Source: an uncultured bacterium
Lineage (GTDB): Bacteria > Pseudomonadota > Gammaproteobacteria > Burkholderiales > Burkholderiaceae_E
NCBI GenBank assembly: GCA_903907905.1
Contig: CAIVPX010000186.1
Coordinates: 1-35,404 of the forward strand
Reading direction: 5' to 3'
DNA: 35,404 nt
This document shows positions 25,289 to 33,563 of this stretch, one piece after another. The position numbers and the translations under genes were made by a program. The first letter of the stretch is position 1; the number at the start of each line of letters is the position of its first letter. The notes beneath the pieces are model-generated. The model was not told the DNA's origin and did not search any database. It was given only the letters and a program-made list of their open reading frames with translations.

Positions 25289-26542
25289 ATGACCCGAAGA
25301 ATCGAATGGCCCAGGCCCGACTACTCGCGGGTGCCCTACTGGGTGTATCACGACCGACCGCTGTACGAGCTTGAGCTGGAGCGCATCTTCCGCGGCCCGA
25401 CCTGGTCCTACCTGTGCCTGGCGGCCGAAATCCCCAAGGCTGGCGATTTCATCACCACCTTCATGGGCGACATCCCCGTTGTCGTCAACCGCGAGAGCAA
25501 CGGCGAGGTCCATGCCTTCGTCAACCGCTGCGGCCACCGCGGCGCCATCGTCCGGCGTGAGACGCACGGCAACGCAGCCGATCACACCTGCATCTACCAT
25601 CGCTGGTGCTTCAGCCGCCAGGGCGATCTGGTCGGCGTGCCGTTTCAGCGGGGGGTACGCGGTCAGGGTGGCGTGTCGGCCGACTTCGACAAGCGTCAGC
25701 ATGGCCTGCGCAAGCTGCGTGTGAGCGTGTATCGGGACATCGTCTTCGGTAGTCTCCATCCCGACACCGAACCCATCGAAGACTACCTCGGCGACTTGCT
25801 GCGCGACCATGTCGCAAGCTTCATGCACAAGCCCGTCGAGGTGCTGGGCTACCAGCGTCAGGCCATCGACGGCAACTGGAAGTTCTACAACGAGAATCTG
25901 CGGGACACCTATCACGCGAGTCTGCTGCACGAGTTTCTCGTCACCTTCGGGCTCGATCGCGCCACCCAGAAGGGCGGCGTCAAGATGGACTCGCGTCATC
26001 GCCACAACCTCACCTTCGCGGTGGCGGGCTCCGATTCCAACGAGGAGGCCGCGCTGGCCTACAAGGCGAACCAGCTCAACGCCGACAAGCTGACGCTGCG
26101 CGCGCCCGAGCTGCTTAAGTTTTTTCCCGAATTTTCCGATGATCGCTCGCTGTCCATCTCGAGCATGTTCCCCAACGTGGCCTTTCAGCGCCTGAACAAC
26201 AGCCTCGCCACCCGGCAGATTCAGCTCAAGGGCGTCGACCGCTTCGTGCTGGTCTGGACCTTTTTTGGCTACACCGATGACACACCCGAATTGCGTGCGC
26301 ATCGTTTGCGGCAGATGAATCTGCTCGGGCCGGCCGGTTTTGTCTCGATGGAGGACGCCGAGGCCATTGAAATTGCCCACAAGGCGAGCGACGCCGACCG
26401 CGCAGCTCAGGCCGTGATCGAGATGGGGGGCGCAGGCGAAATTTCCGACCGCGACTATCGCGTGACCGACGTCTCGGTGCGCGGCTTCTGGAGTTACTAC
26501 GCCGAGTTGATGGGCATGGAGCCCGAGGGAGCGATCCGATGA
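25289..26542 (+). CDS. Rieske non-heme iron ring-hydroxylating oxygenase, alpha subunit
   Basis: Catalytic subunit of a Rieske oxygenase, 417 residues. ATG 25289 has GGAG 8 nt upstream; the frame opens earlier without similarity. The [2Fe-2S] Rieske site is Cys81-x-His83 and Cys101-x2-His104 (CGH, CIYH). The mononuclear iron site is NENLRDTYHASLLH: Asp206 as electron bridge, His209 and His214 as ligands, with Asp356 (or Glu355) in MEDAEAIE as the probable third ligand. Such enzymes add O2 to aromatic or heterocyclic rings or demethylate. No ferredoxin or reductase gene is in the window, so electrons must come from elsewhere. It follows the importer ATPase by 67 nt and overlaps the beta subunit. 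Confidence 0.93.
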   Translation: MTRRIEWPRPDYSRVPYWVYHDRPLYELELERIFRGPTWSYLCLAAEIPKAGDFITTFMGDIPVVVNRESNGEVHAFVNRCGHRGAIVRRETHGNAADHTCIYHRWCFSRQGDLVGVPFQRGVRGQGGVSADFDKRQHGLRKLRVSVYRDIVFGSLHPDTEPIEDYLGDLLRDHVASFMHKPVEVLGYQRQAIDGNWKFYNENLRDTYHASLLHEFLVTFGLDRATQKGGVKMDSRHRHNLTFAVAGSDSNEEAALAYKANQLNADKLTLRAPELLKFFPEFSDDRSLSISSMFPNVAFQRLNNSLATRQIQLKGVDRFVLVWTFFGYTDDTPELRAHRLRQMNLLGPAGFVSMEDAEAIEIAHKASDADRAAQAVIEMGGAGEISDRDYRVTDVSVRGFWSYYAELMGMEPEGAIR

Positions 26543-27012
26543 TCCCGATCGAACACCGGCTCGCCATCCAGGATCTTTACGCCGAGTACGCCTCGGCCAT
26601 CGACGAATTCCGGCTCGACGATTGGCTGGCGCTTTTCGCAGAGTCCTCCAGCTACCAGATCGTGCCGCGCAACAACTACGACCGGGGCCTGCCGCTTGCG
26701 CTGATGCTGTGCGAATCGAAAGACATGCTTCGCGACCGCGTGGTGGCCCTGCAGCAGGCCAACGAGTACGACATCCATACCGACCGGCACCTGATCAGCG
26801 GTCTGCGCATCCGGGGACAGGCGGGCACGCTCATTCGCGTCGAGGCCGATTTTGCGGTGTTCCGCTGCAACAGCGAGGGTGAAGCCAGTCTCAACGCGGT
26901 CGGCCGCTATCTCGCCGGCGTCTGGATCGAGGCAGGGCACGCCCGTTTTGCGGACAAGACCGTGGTGCTGGACAATTTTTGCGTCCCGCACGCTATCTCC
27001 ACCCCATTGTGA
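26539..27012 (+). CDS. Ring-hydroxylating oxygenase, beta (small) subunit
   Basis: NTF2-fold structural subunit of the Rieske oxygenase, 157 residues, as usual for the family. It opens with HRLAIQDLYAEYASAIDEFRLDDWLALFAE and contains YQIVPRNNYDRG and DRHLISGLRI, positions typical of beta subunits. The ATG overlaps the alpha-subunit stop (ATGA), so the subunits are probably made in equal amounts. The pair is expected to form an alpha3beta3 hexamer (known for the family). Confidence 0.9.
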   Translation: MIPIEHRLAIQDLYAEYASAIDEFRLDDWLALFAESSSYQIVPRNNYDRGLPLALMLCESKDMLRDRVVALQQANEYDIHTDRHLISGLRIRGQAGTLIRVEADFAVFRCNSEGEASLNAVGRYLAGVWIEAGHARFADKTVVLDNFCVPHAISTPL

Positions 27013-27809
27013 AGCCTCAGAAAACTCTGCCACGCAGCCCCGCCGGACGCAGCGCGGGCGAGCGCCGGGTCTCCATGCCCCTCAAGCGGCCGCGATACAG
27101 CGAAGTCGCCGACCTGCTGCGCCTGGCCATCCTGACCGAGCGCTACCCCGTCGGCGCGCTGCTGCCCAGCGAAAGCGAGTTGTGCCAGCAGTTCGGCGTC
27201 AGCCGGCACACCGTGCGCGAGGCCACCCGCATCCTGCAGATGCGGGGCCTGGTATCGCGCCGTCAGGGACGCGGCACCGAGGTGCTGCCCATGCAGGAGG
27301 TGTCGCGAATCTCTCGGGTGCTGGGCTCCCTGGAAGAGGTCGAACAGCACGGACGCGACACCCACCTGGTCGGCATGCAGTCCGCAGCCGTCGTCGCTGA
27401 TGAGGCGCTCGCGCGCCTTCTGCCCTGCGAGCCCGGCGACAGGTTTCTGAGAATCGAGTCGTATCGCGAGTCGCGCGAGCCGGGCAACTCATGGCCGCGG
27501 GCGTGGAACGAGACCTACATCCGCGAGGCGCTTGCCGGTATCCGCGAAGAACTCGAGGGCTGGCAGGGTGCCATCTATTCGCTGGTCGAACGCCGCTATG
27601 GCGAACGCATCACCGACATCCGCCAGGAGGTGTCGGCCCTCAATCTGCCCGAGCGGCTTGCCCGCAAGCTGTCGGTCAAGACCGGTACCGCAGGTCTTCG
27701 GGTCAAGCGCACCTACTACGGCAAGTCCGGTGAGGCGCTGCTCTTTGGCTTCAACACCTACGTGGGCAGCCAGTTCTCGCTGATCATGGACATCAAGTCG
27801 CACGATTGA
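27009..27809 (+). CDS. GntR-family transcriptional regulator with UTRA domain (HutC type)
   Basis: DNA-binding repressor with a C-terminal ligand domain. The N-terminal winged helix reads YSEVADLLRLAILTERYPVG, then LPSESELCQQFGVSRHTVREA and LVSRRQGRGTEV, the GntR pattern. From about residue 120 a UTRA-like domain follows, with YSLVERRYGERI, RVKRTYYGKSG and GFNTYVG. Two starts are possible: GTG 27009 overlapping the beta-subunit stop (266 residues) and ATG 27075, just before the helix-turn-helix (244 residues). Neither has a good ribosome site; I prefer the overlap. As the last gene of the operon it probably senses the substrate and controls both divergent operons, including its own. Confidence 0.88.
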   Translation: MKPQKTLPRSPAGRSAGERRVSMPLKRPRYSEVADLLRLAILTERYPVGALLPSESELCQQFGVSRHTVREATRILQMRGLVSRRQGRGTEVLPMQEVSRISRVLGSLEEVEQHGRDTHLVGMQSAAVVADEALARLLPCEPGDRFLRIESYRESREPGNSWPRAWNETYIREALAGIREELEGWQGAIYSLVERRYGERITDIRQEVSALNLPERLARKLSVKTGTAGLRVKRTYYGKSGEALLFGFNTYVGSQFSLIMDIKSHD

Positions 27810-27879
27810 CGGGGGTGGGCGCGAACTTCGCCCGATCTGCGCGTTGATCGAGGCGCACGCATCTGTCACCATAGCTCCC

Positions 27880-28128
27880 ATGAAGACTGACATCGTCACG
27901 GCACGCGCGAGCCAGATCACCCGGGACCCCGAGCGCCGGGGCGGGCGCCCGTGCGTGCGCGATCTGCGCATCAGCGTAGGGGACGTCCTGGGCTGGCTGG
28001 CCATGGGGATGACCCCGGAGCAAATCATCGCCGACTACCCGGAGTTGACTCCGGATGACATCAAGGCCTGCCTCGCCTACGCCGCCCAGCGCGAGGTTCA
28101 CGAGGTTCAGGTGCCCTTCGCCGCGTGA
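27880..28128 (+). CDS. DUF433-type small protein, probable antitoxin
   Basis: 82 residues with the DUF433 pattern: ITRDPERRGGRPCVRDLRISVGDVLGWLAMGMTPEQI up to LTPDDIKACLAYAA, a small helical DNA-binding-like fold. Members often stand before a PIN-like gene and are presumed antitoxins. ATG 27880 is chosen because homology starts right after it; an upstream ATG at 27844 would add 12 unrelated residues. No ribosome site is seen; a weak TTGATC/CACCAT promoter (27844-27872) would give a nearly leaderless message. The stop overlaps the GTG of the toxin-like gene. Confidence 0.83.
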   Translation: MKTDIVTARASQITRDPERRGGRPCVRDLRISVGDVLGWLAMGMTPEQIIADYPELTPDDIKACLAYAAQREVHEVQVPFAA

Positions 28129-28484
28129 AACTTCTGCTCGACGAGAATCTCTCTCGCCGACTCGTCCCAGATCTCCAGTCCCATTTCCCCGGAACAAGTC
28201 AGGTCTCACTGTTGGGGCTGGAACGCGCCTCAGACCGCGCCTTGTGCGATTTCGCGCAAAGGGAAGGATTCGTACTCGTATCAAAAGACATCGATTTCTT
28301 GAGGCTGCTCCCCGAGCGGGGGTACCAACCGCGTCTGGTGCATCTCGCCCTCGGCAATGTCAGTAATGACCTCGCGCTTGCTGCGCTGCTCGCCTCGGCG
28401 GATCGAGTCCGGGCTGCATTGTCGGACGGCGTCACGGGAGTGGTCAGCATCGAGGCGCCGCCGCCCCCAAACCCCTCGCCTTGA
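28125..28484 (+). CDS. DUF5615 PIN-like protein, probable toxin
   Basis: 119 residues, GTG start overlapping the previous stop (GTGA). It has the PIN-like opening KLLLDENLSRRL with an acidic residue at Asp6, SDRALCDFAQREGFVLVSKDIDFL with further Asp residues near 55-57, and a Pro-rich tail. The family is presumed to be ribonucleases related to VapC toxins; activity in this group is poorly documented. The pair forms a compact two-gene module between the hyu/pot operon and the downstream amidohydrolase genes. Confidence 0.82.
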   Translation: MKLLLDENLSRRLVPDLQSHFPGTSQVSLLGLERASDRALCDFAQREGFVLVSKDIDFLRLLPERGYQPRLVHLALGNVSNDLALAALLASADRVRAALSDGVTGVVSIEAPPPPNPSP

Positions 28485-28541
28485 ATCGGTCGCCCCGCTG
28501 ACGCACACTTGCGCTTTTTCAAGCGTCGGGAGCGGGCACTC

Positions 28542-29465
28542 ATGAGCAACACGATCGGCTGGATCGGACTGGGCCGCATGGGCGAGGCCATGGTCAAGCG
28601 CCTGCTCAAGGCGGGCCATCAGGTGCAGGTCTGGAACCGCACAGCCTCCAAGGCGCAGCCCCTCGCCGAGTACGGTGCCACCATCGTCGCTCGCAAAACA
28701 GATCTCGCGACCTGCGATGCGGTCTTCACCATGGTCTCGACCACCGACGACCTCATCGAGGTGCTGTTCGCCGAGGGCGGCCTGGTCACGGGCAGCCGCA
28801 AGCCGCGCGTGGTCATCGACAGTTCGTCCATCTCCCAGGAGGGCTCGGCCGACGTGCGCGAGCGGCTCGAGGCAATGGGCGTGGCCTACCTGTGTGCGCC
28901 TGTGTCCGGCAACGCCAAGGTGGCCAAGGCCGGCAAGCTGCTGATCGTCGCCTCGGGTCCGAAAGCACTCTATGACGAATCCGAGCCCTGGCTGGCCGCC
29001 CTGGGCCGGCGGGTGATGTGGGTGGGCGAGGGCGAACTGGCCCGCGTCTGGAAGATCGCTCACAACACCATGTTCGGTGTGATCATCCAGAGCCTGTGCG
29101 AGATCACGGTCATGGCGCAGAAAGCCGGCATTCCGCGCCACCTGTTTCTCGAAAGCATCAACGATTCGGTGCTGGGCTCGATGTACACGCGCTACAAGTC
29201 GCCCGTACTCACCAACCTCACCTTCGAGCAGGTCACCTTCACCCCGAAGCTGCTGCTGAAAGACATGGACCTGGGCATGGCGGCAGCCAAGGCGCAGGGC
29301 GTGGCCATGCCAGCGGCCGCCGCCACCCGCGAGTCGATCTCGCGGCTGGTGGGCCGGGGCCATGACGATGTCGACTTCGCCATCCTGCTCATGGAGATGG
29401 CGCGCGACGCGGGGCTGGAACTGACGCCCGAAAACGTCAAGGTGAGCGACGGGCTGGAGAGCTGA
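28542..29465 (+). CDS. NAD(P)-dependent oxidoreductase, 3-hydroxyisobutyrate dehydrogenase family
   Basis: Beta-hydroxyacid dehydrogenase of 307 residues. The Rossmann motif GWIGLGRMGEAM begins at residue 5 if ATG 28542 is used. Substrate-binding VIDSSSISQEGS and APVSGNAKVAKAGKL (the family's PVSGG-like stretch, with Asn for the second Gly) follow. The catalytic lysine is Lys171 with Asn175 in KIAHN. The C-terminal all-helical dimerisation domain is complete. Family members oxidise 3-hydroxyisobutyrate, tartronate semialdehyde relatives or 2-(hydroxymethyl)glutarate. It lies 3 nt before the amidohydrolase gene, so a shared pathway is likely; substrate unknown. Confidence 0.88.
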   Translation: MSNTIGWIGLGRMGEAMVKRLLKAGHQVQVWNRTASKAQPLAEYGATIVARKTDLATCDAVFTMVSTTDDLIEVLFAEGGLVTGSRKPRVVIDSSSISQEGSADVRERLEAMGVAYLCAPVSGNAKVAKAGKLLIVASGPKALYDESEPWLAALGRRVMWVGEGELARVWKIAHNTMFGVIIQSLCEITVMAQKAGIPRHLFLESINDSVLGSMYTRYKSPVLTNLTFEQVTFTPKLLLKDMDLGMAAAKAQGVAMPAAAATRESISRLVGRGHDDVDFAILLMEMARDAGLELTPENVKVSDGLES

Positions 29466-29468
29466 GCC

Positions 29469-30815
29469 ATGCGCCGCACCCTCATTCGAGGTGCCACCCT
29501 CATCACGATGGACGCTCAGGGCGACCTCGAGCGCGGCGATCTGCTGGTGGAGGACGATCGCATCGCCGCCATCGCGCCTTCGCTTGCGCCCGCCGCCGGC
29601 TCGGCTACAGAGGTCATTGACGCCGAAGGCTTCATCCTCATTCCGGGACTGATCAACGCCCACCTGCACACCTGGCAGACGGCGCTGCGCGGCATTGCGG
29701 CCAACTGGACCCTGCTCGAGTACTTCAGGAAGATGCACGCGGGGATGGCCACGGTGTTCGAGCCCGCCGACCTGCATATCGCAACGCTCGTGGGTGCGCT
29801 CAACCAGCTCAACTGCGGCACGACCACGCTGGTCGACTGGTGCCACAACAACCGCACCCCCGAGCACAACGATGCCGCAATCGAGGGCCTGCGCGAAGCG
29901 GGACTGCGGGCGGCGTTTTTTCATGGCACGCCCAAGCCCGACCCCAAGCCCGGCGAGAGGCCGTTCTGGGAAGTGCCGCACCCGCGCGCTGAACTGGAGC
30001 GGCTGCGCACGGCCCACCACGGCAAGGGCCTGCTCGAGGTGCACGCGGCAGTGCTGGGCCCGCACTACTCAACGCTCGAGGTGGCCCTGCACGACTTTCG
30101 CATGGCGCGAGAGCTCGACTGCATTGCCTCACTGCATCAGGGCGGCGGCCCCGCCCGCACGCCCGATGGCTGGCAGCGGCTCGAAGCCGAGGGCCTGCTG
30201 GGCGAACATGTGAACATCGTCCATGGCCATGCGCTCGATGACACCCAGCTTGCGCGCTTTTGCGGGCTGGGCATGAGCTTTTCTGCGGCGGCCGAGAACG
30301 AGATGACCCAAGGCCACGGGTTTCCGATCACCGGAAGGCTGAAAGCGTTGGGCAAGGCGCCCTCGCTCGGCGTCGATCTGGAAAGCGTGCTGAGTGGCGA
30401 CATGCTGAGCCAGGCCCGCGTGGCGCTGGGCATGCAGCGAAGCCTCGACAATGCCGCCCACCGCGAGGCGCACGGCAGCATCCCGCCAACCAGTACGGTC
30501 ACCACCCGCGAGGCGCTGGGCTGGGTCACGATCGAGGGCGCGCGCATGTTGCGCGCGCTCGACCGCATCGGCAGCCTCGCCCCGGGCAAGCAGGCCGATC
30601 TGGTGCTCATCCGGGCTACCGATCTCAACATGCGACCGGTGCATGACCCGGTCAGCACGGTGGTCATGCAGACGGGCCTTGCCAATATCGATAGCGTGAT
30701 GGTGGCGGGCCAATGGAAAAAGCGTCACGGACGCCTGTTGCGCGAGGGGCTCGAGCCCTTGCTCGATGCGCTCGAGGCCTCGGGTCGGAAGATTGCCCGG
30801 GCGCTGGCGCCTTGA
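29469..30815 (+). CDS. Metal-dependent amidohydrolase, cytosine/adenosine deaminase-related
   Basis: TIM-barrel amidohydrolase of 448 residues, related to SsnA/TrzN/AtzB-type enzymes that deaminate or dechlorinate N-heterocycles. Metal ligands are His65-x-His67 (NAHLHT), His223 (SLHQGG), His252 or His254 (VHGHALDD) and Asp303 (LGVDLES). The composite beta-domain is formed by the N-terminus (TLIRGATLITMD) and the C-terminus (GSLAPGKQADLVLI). No signal peptide, so cytoplasmic. It starts 3 nt after the dehydrogenase stop. An amide or ring C-N bond as target would match a nitrogen-containing substrate for the island (inference). Confidence 0.88.
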   Translation: MRRTLIRGATLITMDAQGDLERGDLLVEDDRIAAIAPSLAPAAGSATEVIDAEGFILIPGLINAHLHTWQTALRGIAANWTLLEYFRKMHAGMATVFEPADLHIATLVGALNQLNCGTTTLVDWCHNNRTPEHNDAAIEGLREAGLRAAFFHGTPKPDPKPGERPFWEVPHPRAELERLRTAHHGKGLLEVHAAVLGPHYSTLEVALHDFRMARELDCIASLHQGGGPARTPDGWQRLEAEGLLGEHVNIVHGHALDDTQLARFCGLGMSFSAAAENEMTQGHGFPITGRLKALGKAPSLGVDLESVLSGDMLSQARVALGMQRSLDNAAHREAHGSIPPTSTVTTREALGWVTIEGARMLRALDRIGSLAPGKQADLVLIRATDLNMRPVHDPVSTVVMQTGLANIDSVMVAGQWKKRHGRLLREGLEPLLDALEASGRKIARALAP

Positions 30816-30930
30816 GCTGCGCGCGTGGGTGGCCACTGAGGCCATCGGGCTGCGGGCAACGCGCGCCCACGGGCGCCGCGCTTTTCTGAACACAATCATG
30901 CCGGCGTTTGACCGGCGTTCGGAGACATGG

Positions 30931-31908
30931 ATGAAAAAGATGAACCGTCTGCTCTCGATCAGCCTCCTGGGTCTGGGGCTCACCTGCGGCGTGCAGGCTC
31001 AGCAGGCGCCCGCCTTCCCCTCGAAGCCCATCCGCTTCATGGTGCCCTTCACCGCGGGCAGCGGCACGGACATCATCGCGCGCGCCGTGGGCGAGACCAT
31101 GAGCAAGAGCCTGGGTCAGCCCGTAATCATCGAGAACCGCCCTGGCGCGGGCGGCACCATCGCCGCTTCACAGGTGGCCAAGGGCGAGGCCGACGGCCAC
31201 CTGCTGCTGATTCACTCCTCGGGGCATGCGCTCAACCCGGCGATCTACCCCAACCTGCCCTACGACACGGTGAGGGATCTCACCGGCATCACGGCACTGG
31301 CCTCGCTGCCCAATGTCATGGTGGTGCCGCCGGGGCGCGGATGGAAAAGCGTGGGCGATGTGATCGCCGCCGCCAAGTCCAAGCCGGGCAGCCTGAATTA
31401 CGCCTCGGCCGGCACTGGTAGCGCCACGCACCTCAATGCGGAAAAATTCAAGCTTCGCGCCGGGCTCGATGCGGTGCACGTCCCCTTCAAGGGCACGCCC
31501 GAGGCACTGAGCGACATCATTGGCGAACGCATCGACTGGTTCTTCGCGCCGCTGGCCTCCGCGTTGCCGCTGATTCGCGACGGCAAGCTGCAGGCCCTGG
31601 CGGTGAGCACACCGCAGCGCGCGGCCGCCCTGCCGCAGGTGCCCACCACCCTTGAGGCCGGCGTGCCCAACTCCGACTACATCTTCTGGGTGGGCATGAT
31701 CGCACCCGCCGCCGTGCCCGCAGCCATACAACGGCGCCTCAATGAGGAGGCACTCAAGGCACTGGCCAGCCCCGAGGTGCGCGAGCGCCTGAGCCGGGCC
31801 GGTGCCGACCCCATGCCCATGACGATCGAGGCCTTCAACGCCTTCATCCGCACCGAAATGGACGCGGCCGCGCAAATCGCGCAAGCCGCCAATCTCAAGG
31901 CACAGTAA
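30931..31908 (+). CDS. Bug/TctC-family periplasmic binding protein, first copy
   Basis: Tripartite tricarboxylate-type receptor, 325 residues. ATG 30931 has GGAG 6 nt upstream and opens a classic Sec signal (MKKMNRLLSISLLGLGL, cleaved after VQAQ). The mature start FPSKPIRFMVPFTAGSGTD is the Bug signature, followed by GQPVIIENRPGAGG, NYASAGTGSATH and VHVPFKGTPEAL. No TctA/TctB membrane genes are in the window, as is usual for Bug genes in Burkholderiales. Ligands are small carboxylates or aromatic acids; this one is unknown. The 115-bp gap before it shows only short GC-rich stems and no clear terminator. Confidence 0.92.
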   Translation: MKKMNRLLSISLLGLGLTCGVQAQQAPAFPSKPIRFMVPFTAGSGTDIIARAVGETMSKSLGQPVIIENRPGAGGTIAASQVAKGEADGHLLLIHSSGHALNPAIYPNLPYDTVRDLTGITALASLPNVMVVPPGRGWKSVGDVIAAAKSKPGSLNYASAGTGSATHLNAEKFKLRAGLDAVHVPFKGTPEALSDIIGERIDWFFAPLASALPLIRDGKLQALAVSTPQRAAALPQVPTTLEAGVPNSDYIFWVGMIAPAAVPAAIQRRLNEEALKALASPEVRERLSRAGADPMPMTIEAFNAFIRTEMDAAAQIAQAANLKAQ

Positions 31909-31920
31909 GGAGCCCCTCCC

Positions 31921-32538
31921 ATGAGCAATCCCCTGCAAGACGAACTGCTGATCCGGCGTATGGTCGAACGTTGGGCCGTCTGGCGTGACGCCGGCGACTG
32001 GGAGCGTTTCGCCACGGTCTGGCACCCCGAGGGCGTCATGATGGCCACCTGGTTCCAGGGACCCTACACCGAGTTCATCCGCGTCACGCAGGAGGGCTGG
32101 GCCAAGGGCGTGAGCATCCTGCATTTTCTGGGGGGCTCGGCGATCGAGGTGGCCGGTGATCGGGCCATCGCGCAGACCAAGATGACCATCTCGCAGCGCG
32201 GCATGGTCGAGGGCGCATCGGGGCCCGTATTGTGCGACGTGGTGTGCACGGGGCGCTTTCATGATTTTGTGGTGCGACACGAGGGCGAGTGGAACCTGCT
32301 GCACCGTCAGCCGATTTACGAGAAAGACCGTATCGACCCTGTTGACCCTACAGCCGTGCTGCAACTGGACCAGGCCCTGCTCGCTACCTTCCCCGAGGGC
32401 TACCGGCATCTCGCCTACATCCAGACGCGCATCGGCTACAAGGTGAAGATGGACATGCCCATGCTCAAGGGCGAGCACGTGCAAGCGCTTTACCAGCGCG
32501 GCCGGCGCTGGCTGGCGGGCGGAGCGATCGAGCGATAA
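31921..32538 (+). CDS. SnoaL/NTF2-like protein
   Basis: 205 residues, ATG with AAGGAG 8 nt upstream, 12 nt after the Bug gene. The opening LIRRMVERWAVWRDAGDWERFATVWHP is the NTF2-like cone fold seen in SnoaL-type cyclases and hydroxylase beta subunits. WNLLHRQPIYEKDRIDPVDP follows, and the C-terminal third (GYKVKMDMPMLKG) is an extension beyond the usual ~150 residues. No signal peptide. It may be an isomerase, dehydratase or small-molecule binding protein. Its place between two Bug receptor genes suggests work on the imported compound; function unknown. Confidence 0.72.
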   Translation: MSNPLQDELLIRRMVERWAVWRDAGDWERFATVWHPEGVMMATWFQGPYTEFIRVTQEGWAKGVSILHFLGGSAIEVAGDRAIAQTKMTISQRGMVEGASGPVLCDVVCTGRFHDFVVRHEGEWNLLHRQPIYEKDRIDPVDPTAVLQLDQALLATFPEGYRHLAYIQTRIGYKVKMDMPMLKGEHVQALYQRGRRWLAGGAIER

Positions 32539-32551
32539 GGAGAGCCCTGCC

Positions 32552-33550
32552 ATGACATTCACGCCCTCAGACGGTCGACGCCGTCATCTCGCGAGCCTTG
32601 CCGCCCTCGGGCTGAGCGCTGGCCTGCCGCAGCTTGCGGCCGCGCAGTCCTCCAGCTTTCCCGACAAACCCATTCGGGTGATCGTGCCCCAGCCGCCCGG
32701 CGGCGGCTTCGATTTCGTTGCACGCCAACTGGCCGAGCGCCTGGCCAAGCAGATTGGCCAGAGCGTGATCGTTGAAAACCGTCCGGGCTCAGGCACGCTG
32801 GTGGGCACCGACGCGGCCGCGCGCGCCGCACCCGATGGCTATACGCTGCTGATGGGGTCGGTGTCGAACATCGCGTTGAACATGGGGCTCTACGACAAGC
32901 TTTCCTACGACAGCCTGCGCGACTTCGAGCCCGTGGGCCTCGCGGTGAGCTATGGCTACACCCTCATGGCCCGCAAGGACCTGCCCTTCGCCTCGCTCAG
33001 GGAGCTCATTGCCTACGCGCGCAACAACCCGGGTAAGCTGAGCTACGCCTCGGCGGGCAACGGCTCTGGCCAGCATGTGCTGGCCGCCGCCCTCTGGCAT
33101 CAGGCGGGTGTGGAGGTCGTGCACGTGCCCTACAAGGGCGCGCAGGCTGCCTACCCCGACCTGATCGGCGGCCGCGTCGATGTGTTCATCGACCTCTCAT
33201 CCACCGCACGCACCCAGATCAGCTCGGGTGCCGTCCGGGCGCTCGCCACCTCGGGCGCAGAACGCAGCCCCCTGCACCCTGACGTCCCCACCTTCCTTGA
33301 GAGCGGCGTGCAGCTCGATCTGGAATCGTGGTTCGGCTACTTCGTGCCCGCCAAGGTTCCCGCCGACATCCAGGAGCGGTTGCGAAGCGAACTGGGCCGC
33401 GTCATCGCCCAGCCCGAGCTGCAGGAAGTGTTTCGCAAGGCCGGCGGCAAGCCGCTCGCGCTGAGCGCAGCGGAGACGCGGGCGCTCGTGAGGCGGGATG
33501 TGGAGCGGTGGACGGGGTTGGTTCGGGTGATGGGGGTGAGGGCGGAGTAG
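32552..33550 (+). CDS. Bug/TctC-family periplasmic binding protein, second copy
   Basis: 332 residues, ATG 32552 with AAGGAG upstream, 13 nt after the SnoaL-like gene. The signal RRRHLASLAALGLSAGLP ending AAAQ is twin-arginine-like or Sec. The mature start FPDKPIRVIVPQPPGGGFD is the Bug signature, followed by GQSVIVENRPGSGT, YASAGNGSGQHV and VHVPYKGAQAAY. It is only moderately similar to the first copy, so it probably binds a different acid. It is the last intact gene of this plus-strand run. Confidence 0.92.
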   Translation: MTFTPSDGRRRHLASLAALGLSAGLPQLAAAQSSSFPDKPIRVIVPQPPGGGFDFVARQLAERLAKQIGQSVIVENRPGSGTLVGTDAAARAAPDGYTLLMGSVSNIALNMGLYDKLSYDSLRDFEPVGLAVSYGYTLMARKDLPFASLRELIAYARNNPGKLSYASAGNGSGQHVLAAALWHQAGVEVVHVPYKGAQAAYPDLIGGRVDVFIDLSSTARTQISSGAVRALATSGAERSPLHPDVPTFLESGVQLDLESWFGYFVPAKVPADIQERLRSELGRVIAQPELQEVFRKAGGKPLALSAAETRALVRRDVERWTGLVRVMGVRAE

Positions 33551-33563
33551 GGGCGCGCGCGGC

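Noticed and set aside
30816-30930. Possible terminator or promoter in the gap before the first Bug gene
   Set aside because: Only short GC-rich stems without a U-run and no -35/-10 pair of acceptable quality.
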